From Dipteris shenzhenensis (Eukaryota; Polypodiophyta; Polypodiopsida; Gleicheniales), in NCBI GenBank assembly GCA_047967505.1, contig CM106538.1: a stretch of DNA of 64,000 nt. One strand, written 5' to 3'. Shown one piece after another: positions 47,530 through 59,693 of the stretch (position 1 is the stretch's first letter; each line of letters begins with the position of its first letter). The notes beneath the pieces are model-generated. The model saw nothing but the letters and a program-made list of their open reading frames with translations. It searched no databases and was not told the origin of the DNA. A program made the position numbers and the translations under genes.

Positions 47530-47715
47530 CTACCCCTTTGCATTCCTCCTCACTCCTCCTTCTCTTCCTCCTCACTACTCCTCCTCCTCCCTCTCCTCCT
47601 CCTCTATCCTCCCTCCTCTCTTTTTCTCCTACTACCACCTCCTCCTCCCTCCTCTCTCCTCCTCCTCTTCCTTCTCATCCTCTGGGCCTTCTTCTCACCC
47701 TTGTTCTTTCCTCCT
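47530..47715. repeat. TCC/CTC-rich low-complexity tract
   Basis: Dense CTCCTCC and TCCTCCTC repeats. The overlapping Ser/Pro/Leu-rich ORFs are by-products. Confidence 0.85.
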
Positions 47716-48834
47716 AAACAGTTAGCCCCTTGAATCTATGAAGGAGACCAGCTCTCCACTCCTCAATTCTGAAACTCTTATCATCCTAAACCCTTCAACA
47801 ATTGACCTTAAACCCCTAGTTAGATTTATCAACCCTATCCTTTTTTTAGACCTATAACCCTTTCCTTAACCCCTTGAACCCCTATGGAGGTGAGAACCAC
47901 CTTGTGATACATATTTATTTTCTACCCAATCTCATGCTAGAATCAATTTCCATGCTTTAGCCTATAGCTCTTACTGGAACACAACCTAAGGACCTATGCT
48001 ATGCTTGCCAATATCTATGCCACAATGTGCAATGAAATTTAGGTGACAAAATCCTAGGAATCAAATAAGAGAGAAAGTTAAACAACATTTTGATGGTATT
48101 TTTTGGGGAGGTTACTTGAGACAAAAGCAAATCATGTGTTTGCTTGCATTAAAAGGATGCCCTCTGAAAACTATCAATGATAGATCACTCAAGGGAAAGG
48201 AGTATGAAAATGCTTCCAATCAGTGCTAAAATTACAAAATTTTACTTTACTACTTGCTCCAAATTGGTACTTCCATTAAGCAAATTAATTACTAATCACA
48301 AAAATTAACCCTTTTAAATGCCCACATCATATAAAAGCATCTCCATGCCCATTTCCAAAGCATTTCATGCTTGCTTTAGGCATTGCCAAAATGAACAAAT
48401 CGGCCCATAAATGATTGATGCCACAACCCACACACACAAGCCTATAGCCCTTGATGCTAGCCTCATTAGAGCTTGCCTTCCCTTTGAGTGGTGCCACTGA
48501 TAGCCCATTGACATCTTCAATGTTGCCATTCAACTTTGCACTATCTACACAACCATAGCTCTTGCTCATGCTTCACATTGCTCTCAACAACTACCATGTC
48601 TGCTTGCCAACCCATGCTATGTTTCCCATAATCATCCTCATACCAGCATAGCTTGCTCAACATGCCTTGCCATCCCCCTATAGCATGTCCACCTTGTTCA
48701 AGCAATACCTTGCCATGCCTCTTTAGTGTGTCCAACTTGCACAACCAACACACTTAGCCACTAGAGCTAAACAACCATCTTGGCTAGCTCATGACCAAAG
48801 TTGCCCAAAATTAAACTATCTATACAACTTGCCT
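47716..48834. other. Spacer; no gene seen
   Basis: No conserved frame, RNA gene or element end recognised. Confidence 0.4.
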
Positions 48835-49035
48835 CTCCACCAAAGCACTTAAGCGACCCTCAACATCCATGTCACGTCCACTAGCCCAATAGACTCAATA
48901 CTCAGTCAATTCTTTCATAGCACTTCTCTCAACCAAAACACTTAGCTTGCCTCAACATCCATGTCACCTCTGCTAGCCCAACAAAATCATTACCTATTAC
49001 TTATATCAAAGCTCTTCTCACAACCATAGCTCATG
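48835..49035. repeat. Imperfect direct duplication of about 100 bp
   Basis: CTCAACATCCATGTCAC followed by CTAGCCCAA occurs twice, about 105 bases apart, each time followed by a similar TTCTCTCAACCA or TTCTCACAACCA segment. Confidence 0.5.
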
Positions 49036-49544
49036 GCTACTCTATCCATTGTGAATCATTAGCATTGTGGAAGTCTTTCTCTATCACCCAAGCTTACGCT
49101 TATCTTCATAGCCTAAGAAAACTATTCACATCCCAATTCCCTTGCTAAACAAAACTATCCATAGCCCAATTCCCTTGCCAAACTATGTATTTGCAAGCCT
49201 CCATTGCTAGCCTTCAAAGCCATAATACACCATCCCCACTTTAATCCTATATTCACAATTTATAATAGCTAGCAAAATTGTTTTTCTGCCATCTAGAGCT
49301 GAGGAAGAAGTGCATAGAGGAGTTTGAGGCAAAAAAGTGGAAAAAAAGCCCCTTGAAGGGTGTTATAAGAGTTAAGAGAGAGCAAGGAATAGTAGAGATA
49401 TCAAGCAGTGAAATGGAAAGTCGTCCAATGGCATATTGAAATTTTGCTAACTACCACTTAACTAGTCCATCCATTAGCCAAACTAAACCCAAGCTAGCCC
49501 AGCAAGTAACCTTAGCCTTCAAGGTGCATATCATGGCTTGGATG

Positions 49545-49647
<103 letters not shown>

Positions 49648-51070
49648 AACCATATCTCTAACTTTTCCATGTCTACCATTAGCATAAAACCTAAAATATA
49701 TCATAAATTGACTAGTACCATCCTATATACAACAAGCCATCAAGAAATCACATCTCATCATCATTGATATTCCAAATCGAGGTGATCCTAAAAAGTAAAA
49801 CTGCATTGCTCAATATCCTCTACATCTTGCAACATCTAAACCATCAATAGATAATTGGAACCTCAAAACTCACGAGCACCATGATAATCAATATTGGCAC
49901 TAAGCTTCCCATCAACACTCATGATGTACCTATCAAAGCCCAATGCACAATGATCACGATCAAAGGCATTCATCATATGCTAAGAATTATCATGATGTCT
50001 GAGGTGGAAGTTAGGGCAAGGGAGAGACACCCTAGGCCCTTGGTCATTCTTGTTAAGGATTCCCTCTCCAGTGGTTCATTGGAGTATGTTTCACTTTCTA
50101 TTAGGTCTTCTAAATTGAATGTTAATAGATCATAAGATGATACAAGTACATTGGTGGGAGCTTACAATTTTTTATCAGTGATTCCTCTCTTTTTTTAATG
50201 ATGGGTATTAGTTCCCCAATGATTGATAGTTTTTTCTATTTGGCAGTTTGCCTTGGAACCTTAGAGGGAGCACGAGACCCTGATGTGGGAAACCAAAATT
50301 TTGGAGTGTAATTTTTCTTGATAAACTCCATTATTTTGGGTCATGGTGGTTTTTGTTCTAATCCAAGCTTAGTGGTGTTACTGTCCTTGTTCCTAAGAAA
50401 TGAATTGTCAACTGGCAGAAGGATTCCAAGGCTCAAGTAGTTTTCATGTGTGTCCAAAGGTTCTTAGGGATTCATTGTTAAGATAATTTGAAGAGAGAGC
50501 TAAATTATCAACTTGGTCTTAGTCGAGGGAAATAATTTCATCTTTCCAATCATTGAAGGGTAAATTTTTTTTCATACCCACGCACACATCCACAACAACA
50601 CACGACATATAACCGCTCATGGCCGACATTGACAGGCAGCATGGGTCTGCCCAAGGAAATTGAGTGCGGGTAGCAAGTTCAAGTGGACAAACATTGATTT
50701 CATCTTTCCACTCATTGAAGGGTAAACACGGTGCTACAATTTGCATTCTTCTCGCTCTTTGAGCACCTATAGGGATACACCCACAACTTTCTTTTTGTCC
50801 CCAAACATACACCCACACACATGACATGTAACTGCTCGTGGCTGACACTCACAAGCAATATGCGAGGAAATCAAATGCGGGCAGCGAGTTGAGGCAGACA
50901 AATGACCCAAACAATGTGAGCATGACTCCTACCTCCCCCCCCAAAAAAAAAAGGTGGTGGCACCACTATGCCTTGCTTGGATGATTTTTTTTTGTTTTAG
51001 TGATTTTCATGTAAGAAAATGAAGATGTGGCTGTATGTTTTTTTTGGGGGGGGTATTTGAATAATGTAAA
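49648..51070. other. Spacer with a duplicated segment, probably near the Helitron 3' end
   Basis: Two related segments (about 50527-50697 and 50698-50900) share TTTCATCTTTCCA-TCATTGAAGGG, an ACACACGACAT or ACACATGACAT box, CGCTCATGGC or CTGCTCGTGGC, and GTGCGGGTAGC or ATGCGGGCAGC. They lie 3' of the minus-strand Helitron coding region, so they could include terminal or subterminal repeats. I could not define an end. Confidence 0.4.
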
Positions 51071-51074
51071 GCAT

Positions 51075-51700
51075 GTCGTGAAATGTATGGCTTTATTATG
51101 CACGTATGTATGTTATGGAGTGATCTATCTAATATGCGTGTCTTGTTCCATAGTAAGTGGCCGTCTTTGGTATATTACTCCAAATGTGATCTTATTGTGT
51201 TCCATATATAGTTGTGATGTGATTGCATTGTAGGTCATAATTGAAGGTAGTCATAATTTCTTTCAAAGCATTTGATTGTTTTGTTTTTTGTAACATATCA
51301 ATGTTAAAATCTCCTAGTAGTATGACGTTGTTCACTTTAGCGATGATTGACAATGTATCATGTAATAGTCAGAGGAATAATTTATATGCTGGATGGAGAT
51401 CTATATGTATTTGCAATCGTGTATAGAGCATTGTTTGTTTTGATGCGGGTTGCTGTAATTTATAATTCCAAATTATGCAATTATATTTGTCTACTCAATG
51501 GTAATATCATTTCGTATCAAGGTGCATGTGGTTGAATTCATAAGTGTCTCAGTGGCTATAATGTCTTCCTTATGTTTTTTAAAGGATCTTGTGTTTAAAG
51601 ATTGTACGAGTATGGTTAAGTCCTTATGTTCTTGCATTCTACTATTGAGGTTTTCACACCTTGATTGAGTGGCCAGTCTTTCCATTTCTTCATGGACATC
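51075..51700 (-). pseudogene. EEP endonuclease domain of the minus-strand Helitron
   Basis: Reading leftward: LTILVQSLNTRSFKKHKEDI (from about 51620), ALYTIANTYRSPSSI (about 51430-51390), then VILLGDFNIDMLQKTKQSN (about 51330-51270, with the catalytic GDFN motif). TTIYGTQ-DHIWSNIP (about 51215-51165, one stop before the Asp-His pair) and YYGTRHAY follow. The fold and motif order are those of exonuclease-endonuclease-phosphatase domains, and this copy retains the GDFN and DH signatures that the plus-strand copy lost or altered. It follows the helicase end within about 60 codons on the same strand, as in Helentron/Helitron2 proteins. Frames shift near 51480. Confidence 0.8.
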
Positions 51701-51739
51701 TTTGTCTACGAGGAAATGTTGTTGCAGTGGTTAAAGCAA

Positions 51740-53080
51740 GAAAAGATTTTCAATTTTTTTGACACGTGATAGGGTTGTGTACATCAGATCATGCATTGGA
51801 ATCCCTATCGGGGAGAAAGAGACCTTGTCCATTGTCAGCCCTTGTGCTCTATGAATTGTTCATGCTACAGCTGGTTGGATTGGAAATTGTCGTGACGAGT
51901 GAGGATTGTTTTTTTAGAAGGACCAATTTGTATCTCTTATGACTCTCAATATTGGTGCCCATTTGCAATTAATAGTTCTTGTATATGTATGGAAATTTCT
52001 TTGTCTTGTTTCTTTTCCTATTTGTGGATTTTAAAATAGAATCCATATGATGTCATCATTTTGATGTGTGGACATGCTCATGAAAACAGCATCTGCACCG
52101 TTAATTATTGTTGATTAATGTTTCTCGAGCATAATTCAACTAACATCCCTTCTTTAATTTGAATAATTGTTCTTAGGCCATCTGTTGCTTTAGGGTTTTC
52201 TAATATTTTACATGAAATGTGGCTATTGTATCAATTCCTTTGATGTTATACTCTTTGCCCGCTATTGCATGGTACTTTTTTGTTATGGTTGTTCATGTCA
52301 AAGTTTGTGTAGTAAGGTGGGAGAAAGTGTGGTCTTGTGGTGGTGGACAAAAGTAGCGCTCGTTTATGTATTTAATCTATTCCACATTTTCTTTACAAGT
52401 TCTAAAATACTTTAGTGCTTCTATGAAGTTGTAGTTGTTTTATCACATTGGTTGTTTGAGCTCATAACATTGTGGTTTTGTTAGCCAGTAGGTGTCCGCT
52501 AATGTTTGTAACGACTCTTTCTCTGATTTGAACACCCAATTGTCTCGTACTGGTTTGGCCTAATAGAAATACCCATGGCAAATGACGTCAACACCTCCAA
52601 AGTATCGTGTCTTATTTCTTTTGAATGTGCACATGCAAAGGTCTGCAAAACCTAAAGTTTTCCTACCAATCAATGAGATCTCATCAAACACAATGAGTTG
52701 CAATTGTTCATAGAGACGGATGAGCGTGTCTATTTTTTCCCTGGCCAAGCATGTCAGGTTCTTCGTTTGTAGTGCAAATGCAATGCGGAATGAATGGTGA
52801 TCCCATTTATGTTGTATGCAACTTTTCCAGTGTAAGCTAACATTAGTACATGTAGTGATTCATAATCTATGTTTTGGATTGTCTGGTTGTAAAATCATAG
52901 CAAACCTTGTACTATGAGCAACAAATCTGTTGATTCGATGGGAAGCTGTTGCAGTTGTTGTTTTCTTTTAAGAATGAGGGCTCTATTTTGGTTTTTGTTA
53001 GTATTTATGAAGTAAAAGTCTCTTATTACTTTGTGTAATGGTAAATATAAAGTAATAAAGGATGCTAACTATGCACTCAT
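51740..53080 (-). pseudogene. Helitron PIF1-type helicase, degraded
   Basis: Reading leftward: FINTNKNQNRALILKRKQQL and LPIESTD (about 53010-52930), where other Helitron proteins have the end of the Rep-helicase linker. VQGLL-FYNQTIQNIDYESL and HVLMLAYTGKVAYNINGI (about 52920-52810) follow, then FALQTKNLTCLAREK, LQLIVFDEISLIGRK (Walker B DEIS, about 52710-52660) and YFGGVDVI. Next are AKPVRDNWVF, YWLTKPQCYEL (about 52560-52450) and EALKYFRTCKENVE. The end is AQGLTMDKVSFSPIG and YTTLSRVKKIENLFLL (about 51850-51745). A Walker A box is not readable in this copy. In-frame stops are mostly TAG or TGA. Confidence 0.85.
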
Positions 53081-54960
53081 TTGTTGTGCATGTATGAATG
53101 TATTCCCCATTGCCCATAATCTATCATGTGTGTTGTTATCTTCAGTGCATGTCTTCATTGTTTGTTGGAGGCCTGTTGTTATTGTGTTATCCATTTTTGT
53201 GATGTGTGAAGTACAGCATGTTGTAGCTGAGTATGGATCCATAATGTATTGTATATCCATATTTGATTGCCATAAGAATCTCATTTCACGATTGAAAGCA
53301 TTTGTGAAAATGTCTTTTGGTTGTCTTCTTAAGAATAGTATTGGTTTTGATATTGACGAATGTAGTGCTAGTATATATGTTGGTATATTTGTCTATCCAT
53401 TCAGCAAATGTCAACTGTGAGTCAGGTTCTATGTAGTCCATGTTCACAGAAATGGTTTGGTATGTTTGTTTGCAACTACGCATCATGTTTTATTGCAGAG
53501 ATTCTAGTATAATCATTTCATGCATTGGAGGCTTTGGATAATGGAATCTGCAGTTGTTGTTAATTATTTTTTTGCAAGTTTTACACAAATGAACCCAAAT
53601 CGATTGCATCACTAGGTTGATTAAAACTTTGATTGACTTGAAGAATAGATTTGGTATATTTTGTGAGAAATGAAGGTGTGTTAATTCCCATTTTACAATG
53701 TCTTGGTATGTTAGCTTTGCATTTCCAATTTGTCTTCCATGGCCAAAGAAGAGTGTTGGAAAGTTCCGCTTGTCTTGAAACAGACCCAATGGTTTGTTGT
53801 CTTCACAAGGAGCAACATACCTGATGTATGTTTCATAATCTGTCACTTTCTCAACCGTTATAAGATTATGAATTAGTGTGTCCGTGTAGGTGTCATCATT
53901 ATGTTCCTCATCATCTTTAATGTTGTTGTTTGTAAAGTGGTGTTTGAATGAGTGTATGTAGCACTCGCATTAAAATATTTGAATGAACTTTTTCGAGGAG
54001 GTATGTGCTCTTATATTGTAGTTTTTTCTTGATTTCGAGTATTATGGATGACTCATCAATCATTAATGAATCGTGGCAAGATGTGCTATACTTTACTTGT
54101 GTTTGACACAACATTGGCAATGCTACCTTGCACTCCATATTGTCCACCGTGTGATAGTTCTCTTATTTGAGTAAATGCTATTCTGGGGTTAACCAATCGT
54201 TCTTCGATATCATTTGGAATATGTTGCAGTATTTGGTCGAATTTAGAGAGGGACGAAATATTTTGGCAACATATTTGAACGTATGGCTTTTTTACATTCT
54301 ATGCAAATGTGTTGTGTGTTTTTGTGAAATGGTGTGTCGCACTATCTTTTGGCCATATTCAACATTTAATGTTTGTTTTTTGAATAGAAAGCGTTTAAAG
54401 GATATACATCCATGTGTTGGAGTATTTTCAATTGCATTGATGTATGCACGTATGTACTTTGTAGGAGTTCTGAATGTTTCTGAATACTTTGCTAATGTTA
54501 TACAATCATTTGTTGTATGTGCACATTTTCTTTTTTTTATTGTTGAAGATGTTTCTATAGTTAGATTATGCTTTGTTGGTGTCATTTTGGAATGCACTGA
54601 TGATGGTTCATCCTCTCGTTGTGGCCATTACCTTTATTGTTGGACTCATGTGTCGATATTGGAATTGTATTATGGATTCTTTTTTTAAGATTTGAGATTT
54701 TACGTCTAGCAGTATTAGGACGTATTAATGTTGAAGGAAATTGTTCACGTAAGGTATGCACTACATCGTTTGTTGAAATTGAGATTCTTCACTACTTCAT
54801 TGGAGCTTCTGTCCAACGAGTGTTCTTCTTTTTTATTGGTTGCACTTCGCCTACGAAGGTAAACATTTCAAGGCATTTTCTAACAAGCTATATGTTTCGA
54901 TTGTTTTGGGAGCTTCATGGGTAGTGAAGTACCGTAGTCTATTTCATCACACAAATGATA
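53081..54960 (-). pseudogene. Helitron N-terminal region: DUF6570 and Rep-like domain, HUH core apparently deleted
   Basis: Reading leftward: THTLREQF-type N-terminal residues and basic linkers (54960-54290), then RIAFTQIRELSHGGQYGV, NVVSNTSKVQHILPRF and IKKKLQYKSTYLLEKVHSN (about 54190-53960), a DUF6570 signature. Then come YVAPCEDNKPLGLFQDKRNF, PTLFFGHGR and YQDIVKWEL with FFKSIKVLINLVMQSIW (53846-53585), the start of the Helitron Rep-like domain. The reading passes directly to CKTCKKIINNNCRFHYPKPP (about 53585-53520), skipping the stretch where the two-His HUH nuclease motif should be. It resumes with DIQYIMDPYSAT (about 53260) and WAMGNTFIHAQQMSA (about 53110-53070). Broken frames throughout. 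Confidence 0.8.
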
Positions 54961-55350
54961 CGTAAATGGAACATTACAATTAAAGCATCGAATAGGATAA
55001 AACACTTACAAGTTGTACAAGGATGAACTTCATATACTTACTATTACTTCTAAAACAAGTAAAATGTGCAACTTTTTTCTATGTACAATTTTCTTTCTTT
55101 TTTCATAAAAACAAGCCATATTTACAAAAGGACATGTCATGTCCTTCTCCCAAAAGCAAAGCACTCTACAATGAAGTACTAAGACTCTAATCTTCTTTGA
55201 AAGAAATGAAGACAACGGTCCTATGATGTACAATGGATGAAAACTCGCTAAACATATGATAGTTTGTTGTACAAGAGGAAAGCAAGATGGTAAACTGGGA
55301 AACCATTGACAAATGCATCATACTATAGTAGAACTGTGGTGAAGGATTAG

Positions 55351-56870
55351 CTAAGCAGCAACATCCCGCAAAGGAATAAATCCCGCGACCACACCATGCA
55401 TGTTAACTAGAAACCTGCCTTCAATCTTCATGTAAAAAGGTTCAGACTTCAAATAGTGTGTATCGTCTTCGAGCATTTCTATGAAAGGACGAGGTAAATC
55501 CAAGACCTTCTCCACCCACATGTCCTTCAAGGTAATGTCTATAGTTCCACCATCCAAACTTGTAATAATGCCTTTCACGTTGGGAATTTTCTCCAGAATC
55601 GTAACTCAGTTGGAGGTCAAACAACGAGCCATAGTATTGTCCTTTGATAATTTTCCCTCTTTGCAAAAGGTCATACGGGCTCATACGGTGTTGAGTTGAT
55701 TCCAACAATATTAAGGGCACCACTTACCTTCATACAAAATGGTGTGAAAGTGAATTACCAATAGCATGAGTTGGGTTTACAGAACGCTGCAAAGGTTGCA
55801 GAGTAGTCAAACTTACTTGGTTGCCATATCTGATTTGTTGAATATGTCGATGAAAAGCACGTGCCAGCCTGCAGAGATGGAGGGAATTTGATCTGTGACC
55901 AAAATGGTTAGATCCAACATATTCAGCGTGATAAGAATGTTGTTCTTCTTCACCCAACATTCCTTAGTATGAAATCACAAAACCCTGAATCTTTTTACAA
56001 TCTTAACGTAATCGAAACGCATGTTGCTCCAAAATGTGAGCTATTTCAAAAAATAGAAAAGAATTTTGGTTGTGTAAGAACAAAAGAGAGGCCATGATTA
56101 AGTTTGTGCAGGTTGGTTGTAAGGGAAACAATTGTAATAAATTAATACCGTTATTAAGTCCTCCACGTCCCTGCCATCACCAATAATCAATTCATTCATC
56201 TGACAGATTGAGGTCCCGAGCTTGATAACTATCACCGCAACTATCGCGAGGGGAAGGTAATTCACTTGCCCTTTGTTTATAATCTCCTTACAATTCCTCT
56301 GATACTTGCAAATACTTGTTGTCAGAACAAACATCAGATCGACCATAAATGGCTCACATCATTCGATCCTAGAGGAAGGATTGAAAACTAAGGTGAAATC
56401 ACCAGTCCCCCATTATTACAAGTGTTTCTATTGCATACAGAGAAGTTGATTATCCTAATACAATCACCAACGTTAAGGGTCTTGATGATATTCGTGTAAT
56501 ACACCTCGCCTATTGCGCGCCACTCCCCTCTCTGTCAGTTAGATCTAGCTTCAAACTCTTTGGGTAGATGACATTTTGTAAGGGCCATGTGACATACTTG
56601 TTGAGAACTCTCCCTCCGAATATTCCATTTTTGACAGACAAGTCAATTTCATCGATTGATAGGGGCCTATCAATTGGAGAGTACTCGCTCTTAGCACTTG
56701 CTTGGTCCCCGATGAGTCTATGGATAAGATGCTTGGAGATCTCTCGTCATTTGGGGCCTCTAATTTAATCCTTTTGTCATCTCTCTCATCGACGTTCTGA
56801 AAATAGCGCTTCACAGAAGATTTGTCAATGGTTACCATAGCACAACTCGATGATTCTACATCAGCGGCAT
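55351..56870 (-). pseudogene. OB-fold (replication protein A large-subunit-like) coding relic, possibly with introns
   Basis: Reading leftward: MVTIDKSSVKRYFQNVDERD (56838 onward), then IDRPLSIDEIDLSVKNGIF and GGRVLNKYVTWPLQN with LKLDLTDREG (about 56690-56540), then IGEVYYTNIIKTLNVGDCI (about 56515-56455). This suggests the DNA-binding OB fold of RPA1 (K-[V/I]-x-x-K, DxTDxxG, GKVYYIS-type strands). Later parts (IPSISAGWHVLFIDIF; a final open stretch 55578-55351 ending PLRDVAA then TAG) are coding-like but unrecognised. GTAAGT donor-like sites at about 55816 and 55726 hint at introns. Many plant Helitrons carry RPA genes, so it could be cargo of the neighbouring relic. Alternatively it is an unrelated gene fragment. 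Confidence 0.4.
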
Positions 56871-57324
56871 ATAGGAGTTGCTCGACTCTACGCGAAGCAA
56901 CATCATTGCAAATCTTTTGCCATGTGCTAGTTATTTATAACTTTGCTTTTAAAGCATACATTGCAAGACTACTACTTTAAGGTGTAATTTCATAATTTAG
57001 ATTTTAAGATACTTCTCACAACACCACATTTTAAAGACAAAGTTCAAAATGGAAAAAAAGATATTTTTAGCTTTGAAACTGAAAGATGCTTGCCACACGA
57101 CATCATACCACAAAGGTAAAAGTATCAAATACTAAGAAAGACATTTGAAGCCTATTGTATTAACATCCCATCATAAGAAGGTTTGTCTGCCTTCCATTAA
57201 TTTTAGTGATGTGTGTAAGAGTATGTACAAAATGTAACAACTAATCAAAAGTACTTAGTTGAAAGTGTTAATTGTACGAGTGCATGTGCGTACTCATAAA
57301 CTCTGAAAAACCTAATGCCCCTGT

Positions 57325-57600
57325 AGTTTAGTAGTACCAGGGCTTTGTTGTAGTCTTGTTTCTTGTTTTATTACGCTTCGTAGCCTTCTTCTTGAGTTCC
57401 TTCTTTCTAACTTCGATGGATTTCAAGTTACAAGATTCATCAAAAAATGACATTTTCTGAGGCATTTTCGCAATCAACTGCTACAAACTACAATTTGCTT
57501 TCAACACTTCACGTTGAAGTCCTAAGTTCTTAAGGCCATGTAGAGTCACTGGAGTAGTTTCCCACCACTCACAAAGCTTGAACGAATGTAACTGCACGAC
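57325..57600 (-). pseudogene. Possible 3' exon of an unrecognised gene
   Basis: Reading leftward, an acceptor-like ...GTCGTGCAG at about 57598 is followed by LHSFKLCEWWETTPVTLHGL, LQREVLKANCSL, a stop, then KMPQKMSFFDESCNLKS and a strongly basic tail ending TTTKPWYY and a stop near 57330. The amino-acid texture is protein-like, but I know no family. It lies upstream of the OB-fold relic on the same strand. Confidence 0.3.
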
Positions 57601-59690
57601 AATACACAACTATTATTACACGAGTGCTTTCACTATAGATGGTATAACAAGTCACTCATCAAATATCTAACACAATCTAAGTGAAGAGACAATTCTACGT
57701 ACTTCGTTTGTTATATGAACTTCATGACTGCTAAGTATGATTTACAATGTAGGACAAGCATGGAGCAACTACGTGCGATTAATTCAAGATTTTTGTGAAT
57801 GAAAACAAGCATGGATGCATGCACAACACAAGAAGCAACCATTGACAAATCTGGAATACAAAACATTTGAGTTACGACCTCCTATTACGAATGGATTGCT
57901 AATAAAAAATCTAATGATAAATTAGATCTACCATGTCAAGCAACTGCTTCATGTAAAAAAAGAGGGTACAAACATGTACATCAATGGCTGCTCGCTACCA
58001 ATGCCACAAAAAAAGCTAGTTGAAACACACAACATAGACAGATATAGTTTTGATGCAAGGATTTGTATACAACGCAATTTTATCTCAACCTTTATGACAA
58101 CTATGTTCCCACTAGCAATAATACTAGAGCCAATTAACTAAAGACAAGAATTTCAATCACGCTTAGTACTCACTTAAACCCTTGTTACACAATTGGCCCC
58201 ATATCATGTGCAAAAATGGTAACTCAAAATTAGACAACTGCATTTGCAACGACTGGATCTATTGCAATGGTTCGCATCCAACACTAGTAAGACCACCACC
58301 TCAACCTAATGGTTACACTAAAGCAAGGCATGTTGAAATATTGTGCAAAAATAACAATAAAACAAAAGCATGGGTATTTGGACCAAATTAGTATGCATAA
58401 TAAAGCAATAGAGGTAGCCATGCATTCTAGGTTATATTAGTACATGTACTAAAGAAGTGAGGCAGATTGAGAGCTATTGCAATTTATCATTGCTTTTTTC
58501 TTTCAAAACAGACTTCTATTATTGGAATGTTAATCAGTAAAATGAAAAGATCAGCTACACTTAATTTATTAAGCACTAAAGTTCAAACTCTTATTATTTT
58601 GATCAAAAATACAAATAAACGTATCCTACTTAAGTAGTTGTAGGATTGATCTCATTACACTAAGAATCCCCTACATAGATAGTTCAACAATTAATGCCAT
58701 TAAACAAATAATTTATTAAGCATTACAAGTTTTTTTATAATTCCGCATTAACATATTGCTGATTTTTTATTAAAATCATAGGTACTCATCATAGTTGTAA
58801 GCATCAAAAAATATATATTGATGAAGTCAAATTCCCAAATACATAATGTACAATCTCAACTCCTTTAGCTGATGCACAACTCTTGAGTGTTGCACTTCCA
58901 TTGCACTTATAGTCTATGCAATGTACTTATCAGCTAAAACAAGGCTATTGCAACCAGTTTGATGGTAGGTCTCTCGCAGTGAGGTCGGAATAGCTTGATG
59001 GATACTATAAATTGTCGGGCCTTCCAAAGATTGTCTTCCAATAGTTTTGGAAGACAAGATGATAACATTACAAGCAGTTATGCATCACTAACCACACTAA
59101 ACAGACAATGATGGTAGAAAACGAGACATAATCCACATAACATTCAAGATTCAATGACATATTTAGAGTAAACACAACAATGGAAAAGAATGGCTTTGCT
59201 TAATGCATACATGCAACCACAAGAAAAACCAGTCACCAGGTCACAACCCATATCCATCTCACAAGCACTCGTCATAGCAAACCACCGTTTTCCCTTACAA
59301 TTTTAGAACAGTCGACTTCAAACCGTCGCTAGAAAAGTAGGACAAATATTTAAGTAATCAGAACAGCGAGTCACTCATCTACTCTAAAAAGTACAGAGAA
59401 GCTGGGTCACTATGACAAACAACTGAGACAAAAGAGTACAAAAGCCAAATGATTGTGGCCAGGCGGATTTTTTCGCTGAAGTGGGGAGCACAAAGTTTGT
59501 TTGTAGCTTAGCAGTTGTTTTGTTAAATGGCCAAAACATGTAAGAGATGGCCAAGGAGTGAAGGACGTATGAATCTGCAAGAAAGAAGATGGAAGTGGGC
59601 TTTGAGAATATGGCATTCTGTTCTTGCCGAGCCTACAAGGCACTAGCCAAGAAGCTAACCTCAAAACATATGTACAGTAATCAGGAGCCA
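57601..59690. other. AT-rich spacer; no gene seen
   Basis: No conserved frame on either strand; homopolymer runs only. Confidence 0.4.
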
Positions 59691-59693
59691 ACC

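Larger units (their letters stand above)
51075..54960 (-). mobile_element. Helentron/Helitron2-type rolling-circle element relic (DUF6570-Rep-helicase-EEP)
   Basis: Combines the three coding entries above: one strand, correct order, about 3.9 kb. Such proteins nick, unwind and replicate their own DNA. The EEP endonuclease fusion distinguishes Helentron-type elements from the canonical plant Helitron, which lacks it (family knowledge). Element ends (TT insertion site, terminal hairpin) could not be located. The RPA-like relic at 55.35-56.87 kb may belong to the same element. Confidence 0.78.

Noticed and set aside
47495-47733. Ser/Pro/Leu-rich ORFs
   Set aside because: They are translations of a TCC/CTC tract.
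51075-51700. EEP segment as a separate LINE fragment
   Set aside because: It lies in order right after the helicase C-terminus on the same strand, no LINE RT follows, and the second relic at 16-17.4 kb shows the same junction.
54167-54688. Plus-strand ORF of 173 residues
   Set aside because: It is the shadow of the minus-strand Helitron N-terminal region, whose motifs are recognisable.
55351-56870. An intact host RPA1 gene
   Set aside because: Frames break repeatedly and only part of one OB fold is recognisable; it is kept as a tentative relic.
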